NCBI GenBank assembly: GCA_020216985.1
Contig: JAIWOH010000018.1
Coordinates: 1 to 10,000, forward strand
DNA: 10,000 nucleotides
Direction of reading: 5' to 3'
Origin: Nitrospira sp.
GTDB lineage: Bacteria; Nitrospirota; Nitrospiria; Nitrospirales; Nitrospiraceae
Made by a program: the position numbers and the translations under genes. A model generated the notes under the pieces. It searched no databases and was not told where the DNA came from. It worked only from the letters and a program-made list of their open reading frames with translations. Shown in pieces: positions 1-6,943 of the stretch. The number at the start of each line of letters is the position of its first letter. Within the stretch, counting starts at the first letter, position 1.

Positions 1-205
1 TCTTTTCGGATTCAAAAAGCTGGTGGGCCAGGTTAATCGCCGTCAGCACCGCCAATTTGACCGGCGTGGCCGTCTTCATGCCCTCGGCAAGACGTTTCAT
101 ATGATCATCCACGTAATGAGCCAGCCGCCGAACGTAGGCCTCTTCGGCTTCCCCGCGAATAGCGTACCGTTGACCGTAGATTTCAACCTCGACGGTTTTA
201 CTCAT
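1..205 (-). CDS. zapA: cell division protein ZapA (3' end cut by window edge)
   Basis: ZapA is a small cytoplasmic protein that binds FtsZ filaments, bundles them and stabilises the division ring. About 68 N-terminal residues are visible; the stop codon lies outside the window. The start MSKTVEVEIYGQRYAI fits the family's N-terminal beta strands, followed by a helix with EEAYVRRLAHYVDDHM and then KLAVLTAINLAHQLF, the typical opening of the long dimerisation helix. The ATG at 203-205 overlaps the end of the upstream coiled-coil gene by 8 bases (ATGAGTAA), which implies translational coupling. It probably shares the strong promoter at 493-521. Recognition is from motif similarity; ZapA proteins are short and divergent, but this one is fairly typical. 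Confidence 0.88.
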   Translation of the reverse strand, partial: MSKTVEVEIYGQRYAIRGEAEEAYVRRLAHYVDDHMKRLAEGMKTATPVKLAVLTAINLAHQLFESEK

Positions 206-452
206 GGGCCACCTCCCTGGTTTCGTCCGCACATTCCAGCATCTCGATTTCGCTGATGACCCGCTCGATTCGCGATTTGATATCAACCCGCTCTCGTTCC
301 CAGCGTTGATTCAAATCGTCCTGAGACGCAAGCCGCTGCCGAACGACTCTCAGCTCCTCCTCCAACGACGCATTGCGCCGTTTTAGCTCCTGGATCAACT
401 TCACCAGGTCTTTAATGCGAACTTCCAACGCATCGAGGCGATCCAACGCCAT
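198..452 (-). CDS. small coiled-coil protein upstream of zapA, ZapB-like
   Basis: The predicted protein has 84 residues, is highly charged, and is almost entirely helical. From about residue 4 to 75 it shows heptad-like spacing of Leu/Ile/Val (for example LEVRIKDLVKLIQELKRR), so it should form a long parallel coiled coil. It has no signal peptide, membrane segment or catalytic motif. ZapB proteins have this size and form, bind ZapA and thicken the Z-ring; the direct coupling to zapA by an 8-base overlap supports a role in the same complex. Homology to E. coli ZapB cannot be claimed from sequence by eye, because coiled coils look alike. The ATG at 450-452 is chosen because it begins the coiled coil and lies just downstream of the promoter at 493-521; longer readings upstream would start before the expected transcript. 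AAGGGA lies some 12 bases upstream, a weak ribosome site. Confidence 0.7.
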   Translation of the reverse strand: MALDRLDALEVRIKDLVKLIQELKRRNASLEEELRVVRQRLASQDDLNQRWERERVDIKSRIERVISEIEMLECADETREVAHE

Positions 453-492
453 GACGGCACCGATTCCCTTACTTTCTCCGCGATCGAGGCGC

Positions 493-521
493 ACTATAAA
501 AATTCTGCGATCTCTTGTCAA
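493..521 (-). promoter_or_regulatory. strong sigma70-type promoter for the coiled-coil/zapA pair
   Basis: Read on the minus strand, a perfect -35 TTGACA (516-521) is followed by 17 bases and the -10 TATAGT (493-498, 5 of 6 matches). The transcript would start near 486, leaving a leader of about 34 bases before the ATG at 452. The -35 overlaps the slt stop codon TGA, so the promoter sits at the very end of the preceding gene. This suggests that the division genes are transcribed independently of slt. Confidence 0.65.
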
Positions 522-2857
522 GAAACGGGCTTCTGAAGGCCGTTCAGGCGAACATACTCCTTGTAGCTACGGAGCACCCGCTTCACATATTGCCTCGTCT
601 CCTGGAACGGGATCAATTCGACAAATTCATCGTCGCTCCGCCCTCGATACGCCACGACCCAGCTCTCAACGGCAATGGGACCGGCGTTGTAAGCCGCGAC
701 GGCATGCACCAGATTGCCGGAAAACCGAGTAAGCAACTGCCCGATGTACCGAACTCCGATCCGGATATTCGTCTCCTGATCGAACAGGTCATCCCGCGTG
801 ACGTCGGGGAGACGATGGCGCTGAGCCACTTCATTGGCGGTGGTCGGCATGACCTGCATCAATCCGATGGCGCCTACTCGCGACACCGCCCGCCAATCGT
901 ACTGACTTTCTTCCCTGATGATGGCCGCAACCAGGAAAGGATCGACTCCGTCGACGCCCTGCATGTTGATCGTGGAGATCAGCCCCGTCGGATAGGCCGC
1001 GTTCCACAAGCCATCTTCAACGACGGCGCCACCTCCTCCTTGCTCCAGCCTGTCCCGGAACCTGCTCCGGACAAGCCTCAAGGCGTGATGGTACGCCCCG
1101 GCTTCGCTCAGCATGACCGACAACGAGGCCACAGCAGCGGCGTCATTACCGTACCTATCCATCAACGCGGTGAGCTCCCTGACCGCATCCTGCTCAAGCC
1201 CTAATGCCTTCAACTCGGCAGCCCGTCGATAGGCGGGCTGCCGTTCGATCTCCGACCGACTCGTTTCACTCTGCCCCGACATTTGATCGCGGTCCGGTAA
1301 AGCGGAAGGAAGCGAGGCGGGAAGGGCTGCAGCCTCTTCAGGCCGTCGTTCCTGATCCATAGAAGCCCTGACGGAAATTTCCGCACGCCCCTGCGCAAGC
1401 TGGCAATAGTAGGTGTAGGGATAGCGGTTGCAGAGGAGCTGGAACGTTTCCTGCGCATTCGAGTTTCCGATCTGGCCACAAGCCCGCGCAATCCAATAGA
1501 GCACCTGCGGTTCCCATTCGCCGTTCGGTCGCTCAACGATCGACCGCCACACGTCGATCGCCGCTTGATATCGTCCTATCCGATAAAGAACCCAGCCTTG
1601 CCGCCAACGCGCCTCGGTACGTTGAGCGGCCGGCTCCCCCGTTTGAGCGACCTGCCTATATTGCGCGATCGCCTCCTCAAACTGAGCCTGATCCTCCAGC
1701 CAGATGCCGGCGAACAAGTTGATCTGTCCTTTCTGCTCGGCAGACAGACTCCGTTTGGCGATTTTGCGGCTCAGATCTAACAACTTGTCACCGAGCCCCT
1801 GTCGAAGATAGACCCGTGCCAACCACACCGTCGCCTCACTGGAATGTGTCGTCCGCCCTTCCGCCAGCTGTTGAAACGTCTCCCGTGCCTGCTCGTAGAG
1901 TTTGAGTCGTACCTGAGCAATACCCAACTTGAGTTTGGCTTCACTGCGAAGAGGGAACGGTGGATCTTTGGCAAGAAACCGCCTCAGCTCCTCAATGGCT
2001 TCCTTATGCAAGGCTTGCCCCAGCAACACTTGAGCCCTGGCATAAAAATCCTCCGGTTTGGGGGCCCATGACTCCCCCCCTATTCCTGCCGCAAGGAGCG
2101 ATTCCGCTTGTTTCGCTTCCTTCGTCTGAGGGAACGCAAGCCAGACTTTTACCAAAGCCCCCTTCCCTTCGGCTAGCCGCCCCGCGCGCAGATAGCAGTC
2201 CGCCAATCGAAGCCATGCCTGGGCGATTGCGGGATCTTTCTCAGTGCGACCAAGGGCGACCGCTCTGGTAAGCCGGTCGATCACCTCAGGACAACTGGAG
2301 GCCTGATACCAAGCCTCCCCCGCGCGCAAAACGGCTTGAGAAAGCAAATTGGAATCGGGAACGGTCCGCAGCACCGAGTCAAATGTGAGTGCCGCCTCCT
2401 TTGCATCGCCCAGCGACAACAGCGCTTCGCCGATCCAATATCGGACATAGTCCTCGATGACCGGAAAATCCCGTTGGGCCGCTTGAAGATAAGGAAGCGC
2501 CGCGGCCGGATTCCGATCGATCAGCATGACGCCGGAGAGCAACCCCGCCCGCTTGGCCCACAGCGACGCCGGAAACCGTTCCATGACCTGACGGAGTCGC
2601 TCGAGCTTCAGTGCCGCCACCTGATCTTTCGTCAGTGCAGCCTCCGACCGTTCCCTCGGCCTGACAGCCATCGTGAAACAATCCTCTGCCGCTTCACACC
2701 GGTCGGTTTGGTGCAGATCGTCGATCACCGCCTGAGCCGCATACGCATTGAAAGGAGCAGTGAAACCGGTCACAGCGACACATAACGCCGCCCGACTCAA
2801 CGTTATGCCGGCACGCCGGGTCAGCCGGCACGAGAGGCGATCGGTCCAATTGGCCAT
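518..2857 (-). CDS. slt: soluble lytic murein transglycosylase, Slt70-like (GH23)
   Basis: This periplasmic enzyme cleaves the MurNAc-GlcNAc bond of peptidoglycan and forms 1,6-anhydro-MurNAc ends. The 779-residue protein begins with a signal peptide (basic RLTRRAG, hydrophobic stretch, cleavage likely after AYA near residue 40). Residues from about 60 to 490 form a long superhelix of TPR-like helix pairs (repeated A..W.RL.D.Y...G motifs), ending in the RYPYTYYC segment typical of Slt U-domains. A Pro/Ala/Ser- and charge-rich linker of about 40 residues follows (roughly 497-540). The C-terminal lysozyme-like domain has AAIIREESQYD with the catalytic Glu near residue 650, then GAIGLMQVMPTTA and AVAAYNAGP. 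The ATG at 2855-2857 is preferred because it gives a normal signal peptide; an in-frame ATG at 2866 and a GTG at 2953 are less likely. It is divergent from rlmN. It is longer than E. coli Slt70 (about 645 residues), mostly through extra repeats and the linker. Confidence 0.93.
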   Translation of the reverse strand: MANWTDRLSCRLTRRAGITLSRAALCVAVTGFTAPFNAYAAQAVIDDLHQTDRCEAAEDCFTMAVRPRERSEAALTKDQVAALKLERLRQVMERFPASLWAKRAGLLSGVMLIDRNPAAALPYLQAAQRDFPVIEDYVRYWIGEALLSLGDAKEAALTFDSVLRTVPDSNLLSQAVLRAGEAWYQASSCPEVIDRLTRAVALGRTEKDPAIAQAWLRLADCYLRAGRLAEGKGALVKVWLAFPQTKEAKQAESLLAAGIGGESWAPKPEDFYARAQVLLGQALHKEAIEELRRFLAKDPPFPLRSEAKLKLGIAQVRLKLYEQARETFQQLAEGRTTHSSEATVWLARVYLRQGLGDKLLDLSRKIAKRSLSAEQKGQINLFAGIWLEDQAQFEEAIAQYRQVAQTGEPAAQRTEARWRQGWVLYRIGRYQAAIDVWRSIVERPNGEWEPQVLYWIARACGQIGNSNAQETFQLLCNRYPYTYYCQLAQGRAEISVRASMDQERRPEEAAALPASLPSALPDRDQMSGQSETSRSEIERQPAYRRAAELKALGLEQDAVRELTALMDRYGNDAAAVASLSVMLSEAGAYHHALRLVRSRFRDRLEQGGGGAVVEDGLWNAAYPTGLISTINMQGVDGVDPFLVAAIIREESQYDWRAVSRVGAIGLMQVMPTTANEVAQRHRLPDVTRDDLFDQETNIRIGVRYIGQLLTRFSGNLVHAVAAYNAGPIAVESWVVAYRGRSDDEFVELIPFQETRQYVKRVLRSYKEYVRLNGLQKPVS

Positions 2858-2864
2858 AGGGGGC

Positions 2865-2870
2865 ATTATA
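2865..2870 (-). promoter_or_regulatory. -10 box (TATAAT) immediately upstream of slt
   Basis: On the minus strand a perfect TATAAT is separated from the slt ATG (2857) by only seven bases, GCCCCCT. Transcription would start at or next to the A of the ATG, so the mRNA may be leaderless. No Shine-Dalgarno sequence is present; the bases before the ATG are C-rich. No good -35 is seen 16-18 bases upstream, which is the main weakness. The in-frame ATG at 2866 lies inside this box and would not be transcribed from it. Confidence 0.45.
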
Positions 2871-2943
2871 TACGGTCGCGATGAGAAGAGAAGCAGTTTG
2901 CAGCCGCCTCCCCCATTGTGCCATGAGAAACGTTGCAGGAACG

Positions 2944-2972
2944 TTGGTTTCACTCGCTGTTTCTTCTATGGT
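2944..2972 (+). promoter_or_regulatory. candidate promoter for rlmN
   Basis: TTGGTT (2944-2949) and TATGGT (2967-2972) are separated by 17 bases and lie about 36 bases before the rlmN ATG. Matches to the sigma70 consensus are partial (3 of 6 and 4 of 6). The position in the slt-rlmN divergent gap is right, but the call is tentative. Confidence 0.3.
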
Positions 2973-3008
2973 AGGCTCTGTCGGCACAACGGACTGACGT
3001 CACAGCCG

Positions 3009-4088
3009 ATGCCCGATTCGCCCATCAATTTACTGGCCCTCACCGAATCTCAGATGGCAGAGCTCGTCCATAAACTGGGGTGGCCTGCCTATCGAGCCAA
3101 ACAGATCCTGCGCTGGCTCTACCGGCGACGCGCGCGCGCAATCGGCGACATGACTGACCTCTCTATCCGAGACCGCTCGATATTGGCCGAAATCGCAGTC
3201 ATCCGTCGTACGACCCGTTGCACTGTGCTCCCCTCCGACGACGGCACGCGCAAATTGCTTCTCACCCTGGACGATGGGCTGACAATTGAGGCGGTCTTGA
3301 TCCCGGATGAAAATCGCTTGACCCTGTGCGTCTCGACTCAGGTCGGCTGCATGCTGGATTGCGCGTTCTGTTTGACCGGTACCATGGGGTTGCGCCGCAG
3401 TCTCAAGGCCCATGAAATCATCGATCAGGTCCTGACCGCTCAAGACCGGCTGGACGCCGACGAACGCATTACCAATCTGGTCTTCATGGGGATGGGGGAA
3501 CCGCTCGCCAATTACGAGGCGCTTGAGCTTGCCGTCACGAGCTTGACCGACAAGTCCTGGGGCCTGGGGTGGTCGCCCCGGCGCATCGTCGTTTCAACGG
3601 CGGGATTGGCGTCCCGCCTCGAAAAAGTCGCGGCGCTCGGCGTCAACCTCGCGGTCTCGCTCAACGCCACGACCGAGGCCCAACGCCGGGCGCTGATGCC
3701 GGCCGCCAGCGACATCGCGTCCCTCAAATCGCTGTTGGCAGCTTGTCGAAGCTATCGCGGATCGCCGAATAGGCGATTGACATTCGAGTACGTCCTGCTG
3801 GCCGGCGTGAACGATCGACCGGTCGACGCCCATCGATTAACGACGCTGCTTCGCGGCCTGCACTGCAAGGTGAATCTGATTCCGTTCAATGAATTCCCGG
3901 GCACCCGTTTCCAACGGCCGTCGGATTCCGACGTGTTTCACTTTCAAACCCTCCTCCGCCGAGGAGGCATCGACGCTTTTATTCGCAAAAGCAGAGGGCA
4001 AGACGTGCTGGGAGCCTGCGGGCAGTTAGGGAACCTTGCTGAGGGCGGCGGATCGGTCTGCTTGACACCCCTGGAATCCCGTTGTTAG
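3009..4088 (+). CDS. rlmN: 23S rRNA (A2503-C2)/tRNA (A37-C2) methyltransferase RlmN
   Basis: This is a radical-SAM enzyme that methylates C2 of A2503 in 23S rRNA, and often A37 in some tRNAs, tuning peptidyl-transferase fidelity. The 359-residue protein is of normal family length. The cluster motif is Cys114-x3-Cys118-x2-Cys121 (GCMLDCAFC), with SAM-contact motifs GMGEPL (161-166), STAG (196-199) and AVSLNA (215-220). The conserved Glu94 (TIEAVLIP) and Cys337 (QDVLGACGQL), which carries the methyl intermediate, are both present, so the enzyme looks intact. RlmN is favoured over Cfr by the C-terminal motif, the YVLLAGVND signature and the housekeeping context. The ATG at 3009 begins a typical N-terminus (MPDSPINLLALTESQM); the ribosome site is weak. 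It heads a plus-strand block with the M16 genes and larE, a grouping based on position rather than function. Confidence 0.95.
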   Translation: MPDSPINLLALTESQMAELVHKLGWPAYRAKQILRWLYRRRARAIGDMTDLSIRDRSILAEIAVIRRTTRCTVLPSDDGTRKLLLTLDDGLTIEAVLIPDENRLTLCVSTQVGCMLDCAFCLTGTMGLRRSLKAHEIIDQVLTAQDRLDADERITNLVFMGMGEPLANYEALELAVTSLTDKSWGLGWSPRRIVVSTAGLASRLEKVAALGVNLAVSLNATTEAQRRALMPAASDIASLKSLLAACRSYRGSPNRRLTFEYVLLAGVNDRPVDAHRLTTLLRGLHCKVNLIPFNEFPGTRFQRPSDSDVFHFQTLLRRGGIDAFIRKSRGQDVLGACGQLGNLAEGGGSVCLTPLESRC

Positions 4089-4091
4089 CAT
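4062..4091 (+). promoter_or_regulatory. candidate internal promoter for the M16 peptidase pair
   Basis: A perfect -35 TTGACA (4062-4067) inside the last codons of rlmN is followed, after 18 bases, by TAGCAT (4086-4091, 4 of 6), which includes the rlmN stop codon. A start near 4098 would give a leader of only about 14 bases to the ATG at 4112. The M16 genes may therefore be transcribed both by read-through from rlmN and from here. Confidence 0.4.
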
Positions 4092-4111
4092 GAGGCGGCT
4101 TGTCATTCAGT

Positions 4112-5494
4112 ATGATCTCTCCGGCTTTTCATCTCCACGTGCTCCTCTGCCTCTTCGCGACGTTGCTTTTTCCCCTCGCCCCCTCTCTAGCACGCGCCGT
4201 CGAGCCCCATGAGCACGTACTGTCGAACGGCATGAAGGTGCTTCTGGTCGAAGTTCCCAAAGCGCCTGTCGCCACCGTGCAGATTTGGTACAAGGTCGGT
4301 TCTCGAAACGAGGTCATGGGACGGGCCGGCCTTTCCCACATGCTTGAACATATGATGTTCAAAGGGACGGCAAAGTACCCGAAAGGCGCATTTTCCCGCC
4401 TCATACGCAAGAACGGCGGAATCGACAACGCCTTTACCGGTCAAGACTTCACCGCGTATTTCGAGAACGTGGCGGCCGACCGCATCGAGCTGGCCTTGGA
4501 ACTCGAGGCGGACCGTATGCAGGGGTTGACGCTCGACCCCCATGAGTTTCAAACGGAGCGGGACGTCGTCAAAGAGGAGCGGCGGTTGCGAATCGAAGAC
4601 GACCCTCAGAGCGCGCTCGTGGAGATCTTATTCGCGCAAGCTTTTTTGAGCCATCCCTATCACTGGCCGGTGATCGGGTGGTTTTCCGATCTGGACGCCA
4701 TGTCGCTTGAGGACTTACAACGCCACTACGATACATATTATTCCCCTAACAATGCCACGCTCGTCGTGGTGGGCGACTTCAAGGCGGATGTCCTCATCCA
4801 GACCATCAAAACCCTTTTCGAGCCGATTCCGAGAGGGCCTTCTCCCAGCCGGACACTCTCTGAAGAGCCCCCTCAACGAGGCGAACGGCGGTTTATTCTG
4901 AAACGCGAAGCACAACTCCCGTTCGTCATGTTGGGATTTCATGTCCCCAACCATTCCAGCGAAGATTCCTATGCCCTCAGCCTGCTCGAAACGATGTTGT
5001 CGAAGGGGAAAAGCTCGAGGCTGTATCAAAGCCTGGTGTACGAACAAAAGATCGCGCTCGCGGTCGGCGCGGACTATAATTCCATGCAAGCGGATCCCGG
5101 TCTTTTTTACTGTTACGCGGTGGTCAACCCTGGTGCGAAGACCGACGCGGTTGAAGAGGCTCTTCAGCGCGAGATCGCCCGTCTTCAGAAAGAACTTCCG
5201 ACCGAGGTCGAGTTGCAACGGGCCAAGAATCAACTGGAAGCCGCCCATGTCTTCGAGCAAGATTCGAATTTCCGCCGTGCCATGATGCTCGGAGAAGCCG
5301 AAACCGTCGGCGCCGGCTGGCGGTGGGAAAACCAATTCCTGGAACGTATCCGCTCGGTCACTGCGCAAGATATTCAGCGTGTCGCCAGGCGCTACCTCAA
5401 CGCGGACAATCGAACCGCGGGCATTCTCGTGCCGCTCCCTCCAAAGCAACAGCAGTCGTCCTCCTCGGAGCCGACGCCTCATCGCCGGTCATAG
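4112..5494 (+). CDS. M16B zinc peptidase, catalytic subunit, secreted
   Basis: This is a pitrilysin/insulinase-family metallopeptidase of the M16B type, related to mitochondrial processing peptidase beta. The N-terminus has a clear signal peptide (hydrophobic residues 7-25, then SLARA), so it acts in the periplasm or is anchored at the envelope. The inverted zinc motif HMLEH covers residues 76-80, with Glu79 as the catalytic base; the third zinc ligand is Glu156 or the adjacent Glu155 in VVKEERRLRIEDDP. The second half carries KGKSSRLYQSL and the C-terminal M16 fold with ...RRYLNADN. Length (460) fits a two-domain M16B subunit. It is followed after nine bases by a second M16 gene lacking the zinc motif, so the two products probably form a heterodimer. 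Start choice: ATG 4112 begins the signal peptide; a TTG at 4100 is an alternative adding four residues and is closer to the GAGGCGG at 4092-4098. The natural substrate is unknown. Confidence 0.92.
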   Translation: MISPAFHLHVLLCLFATLLFPLAPSLARAVEPHEHVLSNGMKVLLVEVPKAPVATVQIWYKVGSRNEVMGRAGLSHMLEHMMFKGTAKYPKGAFSRLIRKNGGIDNAFTGQDFTAYFENVAADRIELALELEADRMQGLTLDPHEFQTERDVVKEERRLRIEDDPQSALVEILFAQAFLSHPYHWPVIGWFSDLDAMSLEDLQRHYDTYYSPNNATLVVVGDFKADVLIQTIKTLFEPIPRGPSPSRTLSEEPPQRGERRFILKREAQLPFVMLGFHVPNHSSEDSYALSLLETMLSKGKSSRLYQSLVYEQKIALAVGADYNSMQADPGLFYCYAVVNPGAKTDAVEEALQREIARLQKELPTEVELQRAKNQLEAAHVFEQDSNFRRAMMLGEAETVGAGWRWENQFLERIRSVTAQDIQRVARRYLNADNRTAGILVPLPPKQQQSSSSEPTPHRRS

Positions 5495-5503
5495 GTTCGA
5501 CGC

Positions 5504-6916
5504 ATGTCTCACCGTCACCCGACTCTCGGACATCCCTGTTCAGGCCTGCTGGCACCTGTGCTCGGCAGGCTCGGGCTCCCGAAGATCATCGCGAAAGTCG
5601 CCGGATTGTGCATGGCCATAGCCGTCTTCGCCGGAGCAAGTTCCGTCTTCGCCGCGGATCTCTCCCCGATCAAGACCGTCACCCCCAACGGAATGACGCT
5701 GGTGGTGCTCGAACAACACGATCTGCCCATCGTTGAAATCCACGCCCTCATCAAGGCTGGCTCTGCTCACGATCCGCCGGAAAAGGCGGGCCTGGCGAAT
5801 TTGACGGCCAGCCTGTTGGACGAGGGCACGACGACCCGATCATCAAAGCAACTGGCCGAACAGATCGATTTCGTCGGAGGCTCCCTGGAGATCGCCGCTG
5901 CCGAAGACTTTACGACCGCTTCAATGCGCGTGCTGAAGAAAGACGCCGAGTTCGGCTTTGCGATTCTTTCGGACATTTTGCTGCATCCGACGTTCCCTCA
6001 ACGGGAGTTCGAACGAGTTCGCACTCAGATTGCGGGCGAAATCATCGGCGAGAACGACGACCCCGGCCGCCTCGCCATGAAAACGTTCAATCAAGTGGTG
6101 TTTCAGCATCATCCTTATCAATGGCCGGTCATCGGTTCGGAGGAGACGCTGTCTCGCCTTGAGCTGCGCGACGTCAAAAATTTTTACACGAGGGAGTATC
6201 TCCCCAACCAAACAATTCTTGTCGTCGTCGGTGACCTCACCGTGGAGGAGGCCACGGCGCTCGTCCACTCCCATTTCGGCGCCTGGAAGCCGGGACCGAC
6301 GCCCGTTCGATCGGGCAAGAAACCGCCCGTGATCGACAAGAAGGTCGTCCGGCTCATCGACAAAGATTTGACCCAATCCACAATCGTGCTCGGTCACGGG
6401 GGTGTCAGCCGGACGAATCCGGACTTTTATGCGATCACGGTCATGAACCATATTCTGGGGGCGGGAGGATTTTCTTCCCGGCTCATGGACACCATCCGAG
6501 ATAGACAAGGACTGGCCTACGGCATCACAAGCCATTACGACGCTCGGGCGATGTCCGGCTCATTCTGGGTGAGTCTTCAAACCAAGACGGACACGACGAA
6601 CCAGGCGATCAGCGGAGTGTTGGCGGAGATCAAGGCCCTGCGCGAAGCTCCGGTGAGCGATGAGGAGCTTGCCGACGCCAAATCGTTCCTCATGGGAAGC
6701 TTTCCCTTGCGTTTTGATACGACGGCGAAGCTCGCGCGCCTGCTGGCGCAGGTGGAGTTTTTCGGGTTAGGATTTGATTACTTGACTCAGTATCCAAGGT
6801 GGATCGAGCGCGTGACCAAAGAAGACGTGCAGCGAGTGGCCAAACAATACCTCAATCCCCGGCACTACGCGCTCGTCGTCGTCGGCGACATCGCCAAGGC
6901 GAAAGTGCGCCAGTAG
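5504..6916 (+). CDS. M16B peptidase-like protein, non-catalytic partner subunit, secreted
   Basis: The 470-residue protein has the M16B two-domain fold but no zinc site: where the catalytic gene has HMLEH, this one has NLTAS (Asn99, Ala102 and Ser103 replace His, Glu and His). It keeps the second-domain motif GGFSSRLMDTIRDRQGLAYG, with Arg326 and Tyr339, the pair that the non-catalytic chain supplies for substrate binding in known M16B heterodimers. Residues 28-50 form a signal peptide ending near SVFA, preceded by an unusually long basic N-terminal region of about 30 residues; the true start could lie a little downstream. The PYQWPVIGSEETL segment parallels PYHWPVIGWFSDL in the first gene, which points to an old duplication. 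It starts nine bases after the first M16 gene, with AGG at 5493-5495 as a weak ribosome site. It is unlikely to be proteolytic alone. Confidence 0.92.
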   Translation: MSHRHPTLGHPCSGLLAPVLGRLGLPKIIAKVAGLCMAIAVFAGASSVFAADLSPIKTVTPNGMTLVVLEQHDLPIVEIHALIKAGSAHDPPEKAGLANLTASLLDEGTTTRSSKQLAEQIDFVGGSLEIAAAEDFTTASMRVLKKDAEFGFAILSDILLHPTFPQREFERVRTQIAGEIIGENDDPGRLAMKTFNQVVFQHHPYQWPVIGSEETLSRLELRDVKNFYTREYLPNQTILVVVGDLTVEEATALVHSHFGAWKPGPTPVRSGKKPPVIDKKVVRLIDKDLTQSTIVLGHGGVSRTNPDFYAITVMNHILGAGGFSSRLMDTIRDRQGLAYGITSHYDARAMSGSFWVSLQTKTDTTNQAISGVLAEIKALREAPVSDEELADAKSFLMGSFPLRFDTTAKLARLLAQVEFFGLGFDYLTQYPRWIERVTKEDVQRVAKQYLNPRHYALVVVGDIAKAKVRQ

Positions 6917-6943
6917 CGTACCTTCGCGCACGAGGAGCGGCAC

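Noticed and set aside
453..517. 6S RNA or other small RNA next to zapA
   Set aside because: ssrS often lies downstream of zapA, which is outside the window; the 65-base gap here is too short and is explained by a promoter and leader.
515..1204. Long plus-strand open frame (229 codons) antisense to slt
   Set aside because: It lies fully inside slt, has no recognisable motif or ribosome site, and long antisense frames are expected in GC-rich coding DNA.
2748..3008. Upstream extension of rlmN by 87 codons
   Set aside because: The extension runs through the slt signal-peptide region and the divergent promoter zone and is unlike RlmN N-termini; the ATG at 3009 gives the family length.
4715..5482. 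Minus-strand open frame of 255 codons inside the first M16 gene
   Set aside because: The plus strand encodes a clear M16 domain over the whole stretch; the antisense product is basic, repetitive in composition and unlike any family.
5921..6535. Minus-strand open frame of 204 codons inside the second M16 gene
   Set aside because: A shadow of the M16 reading frame with no start signal or family features.
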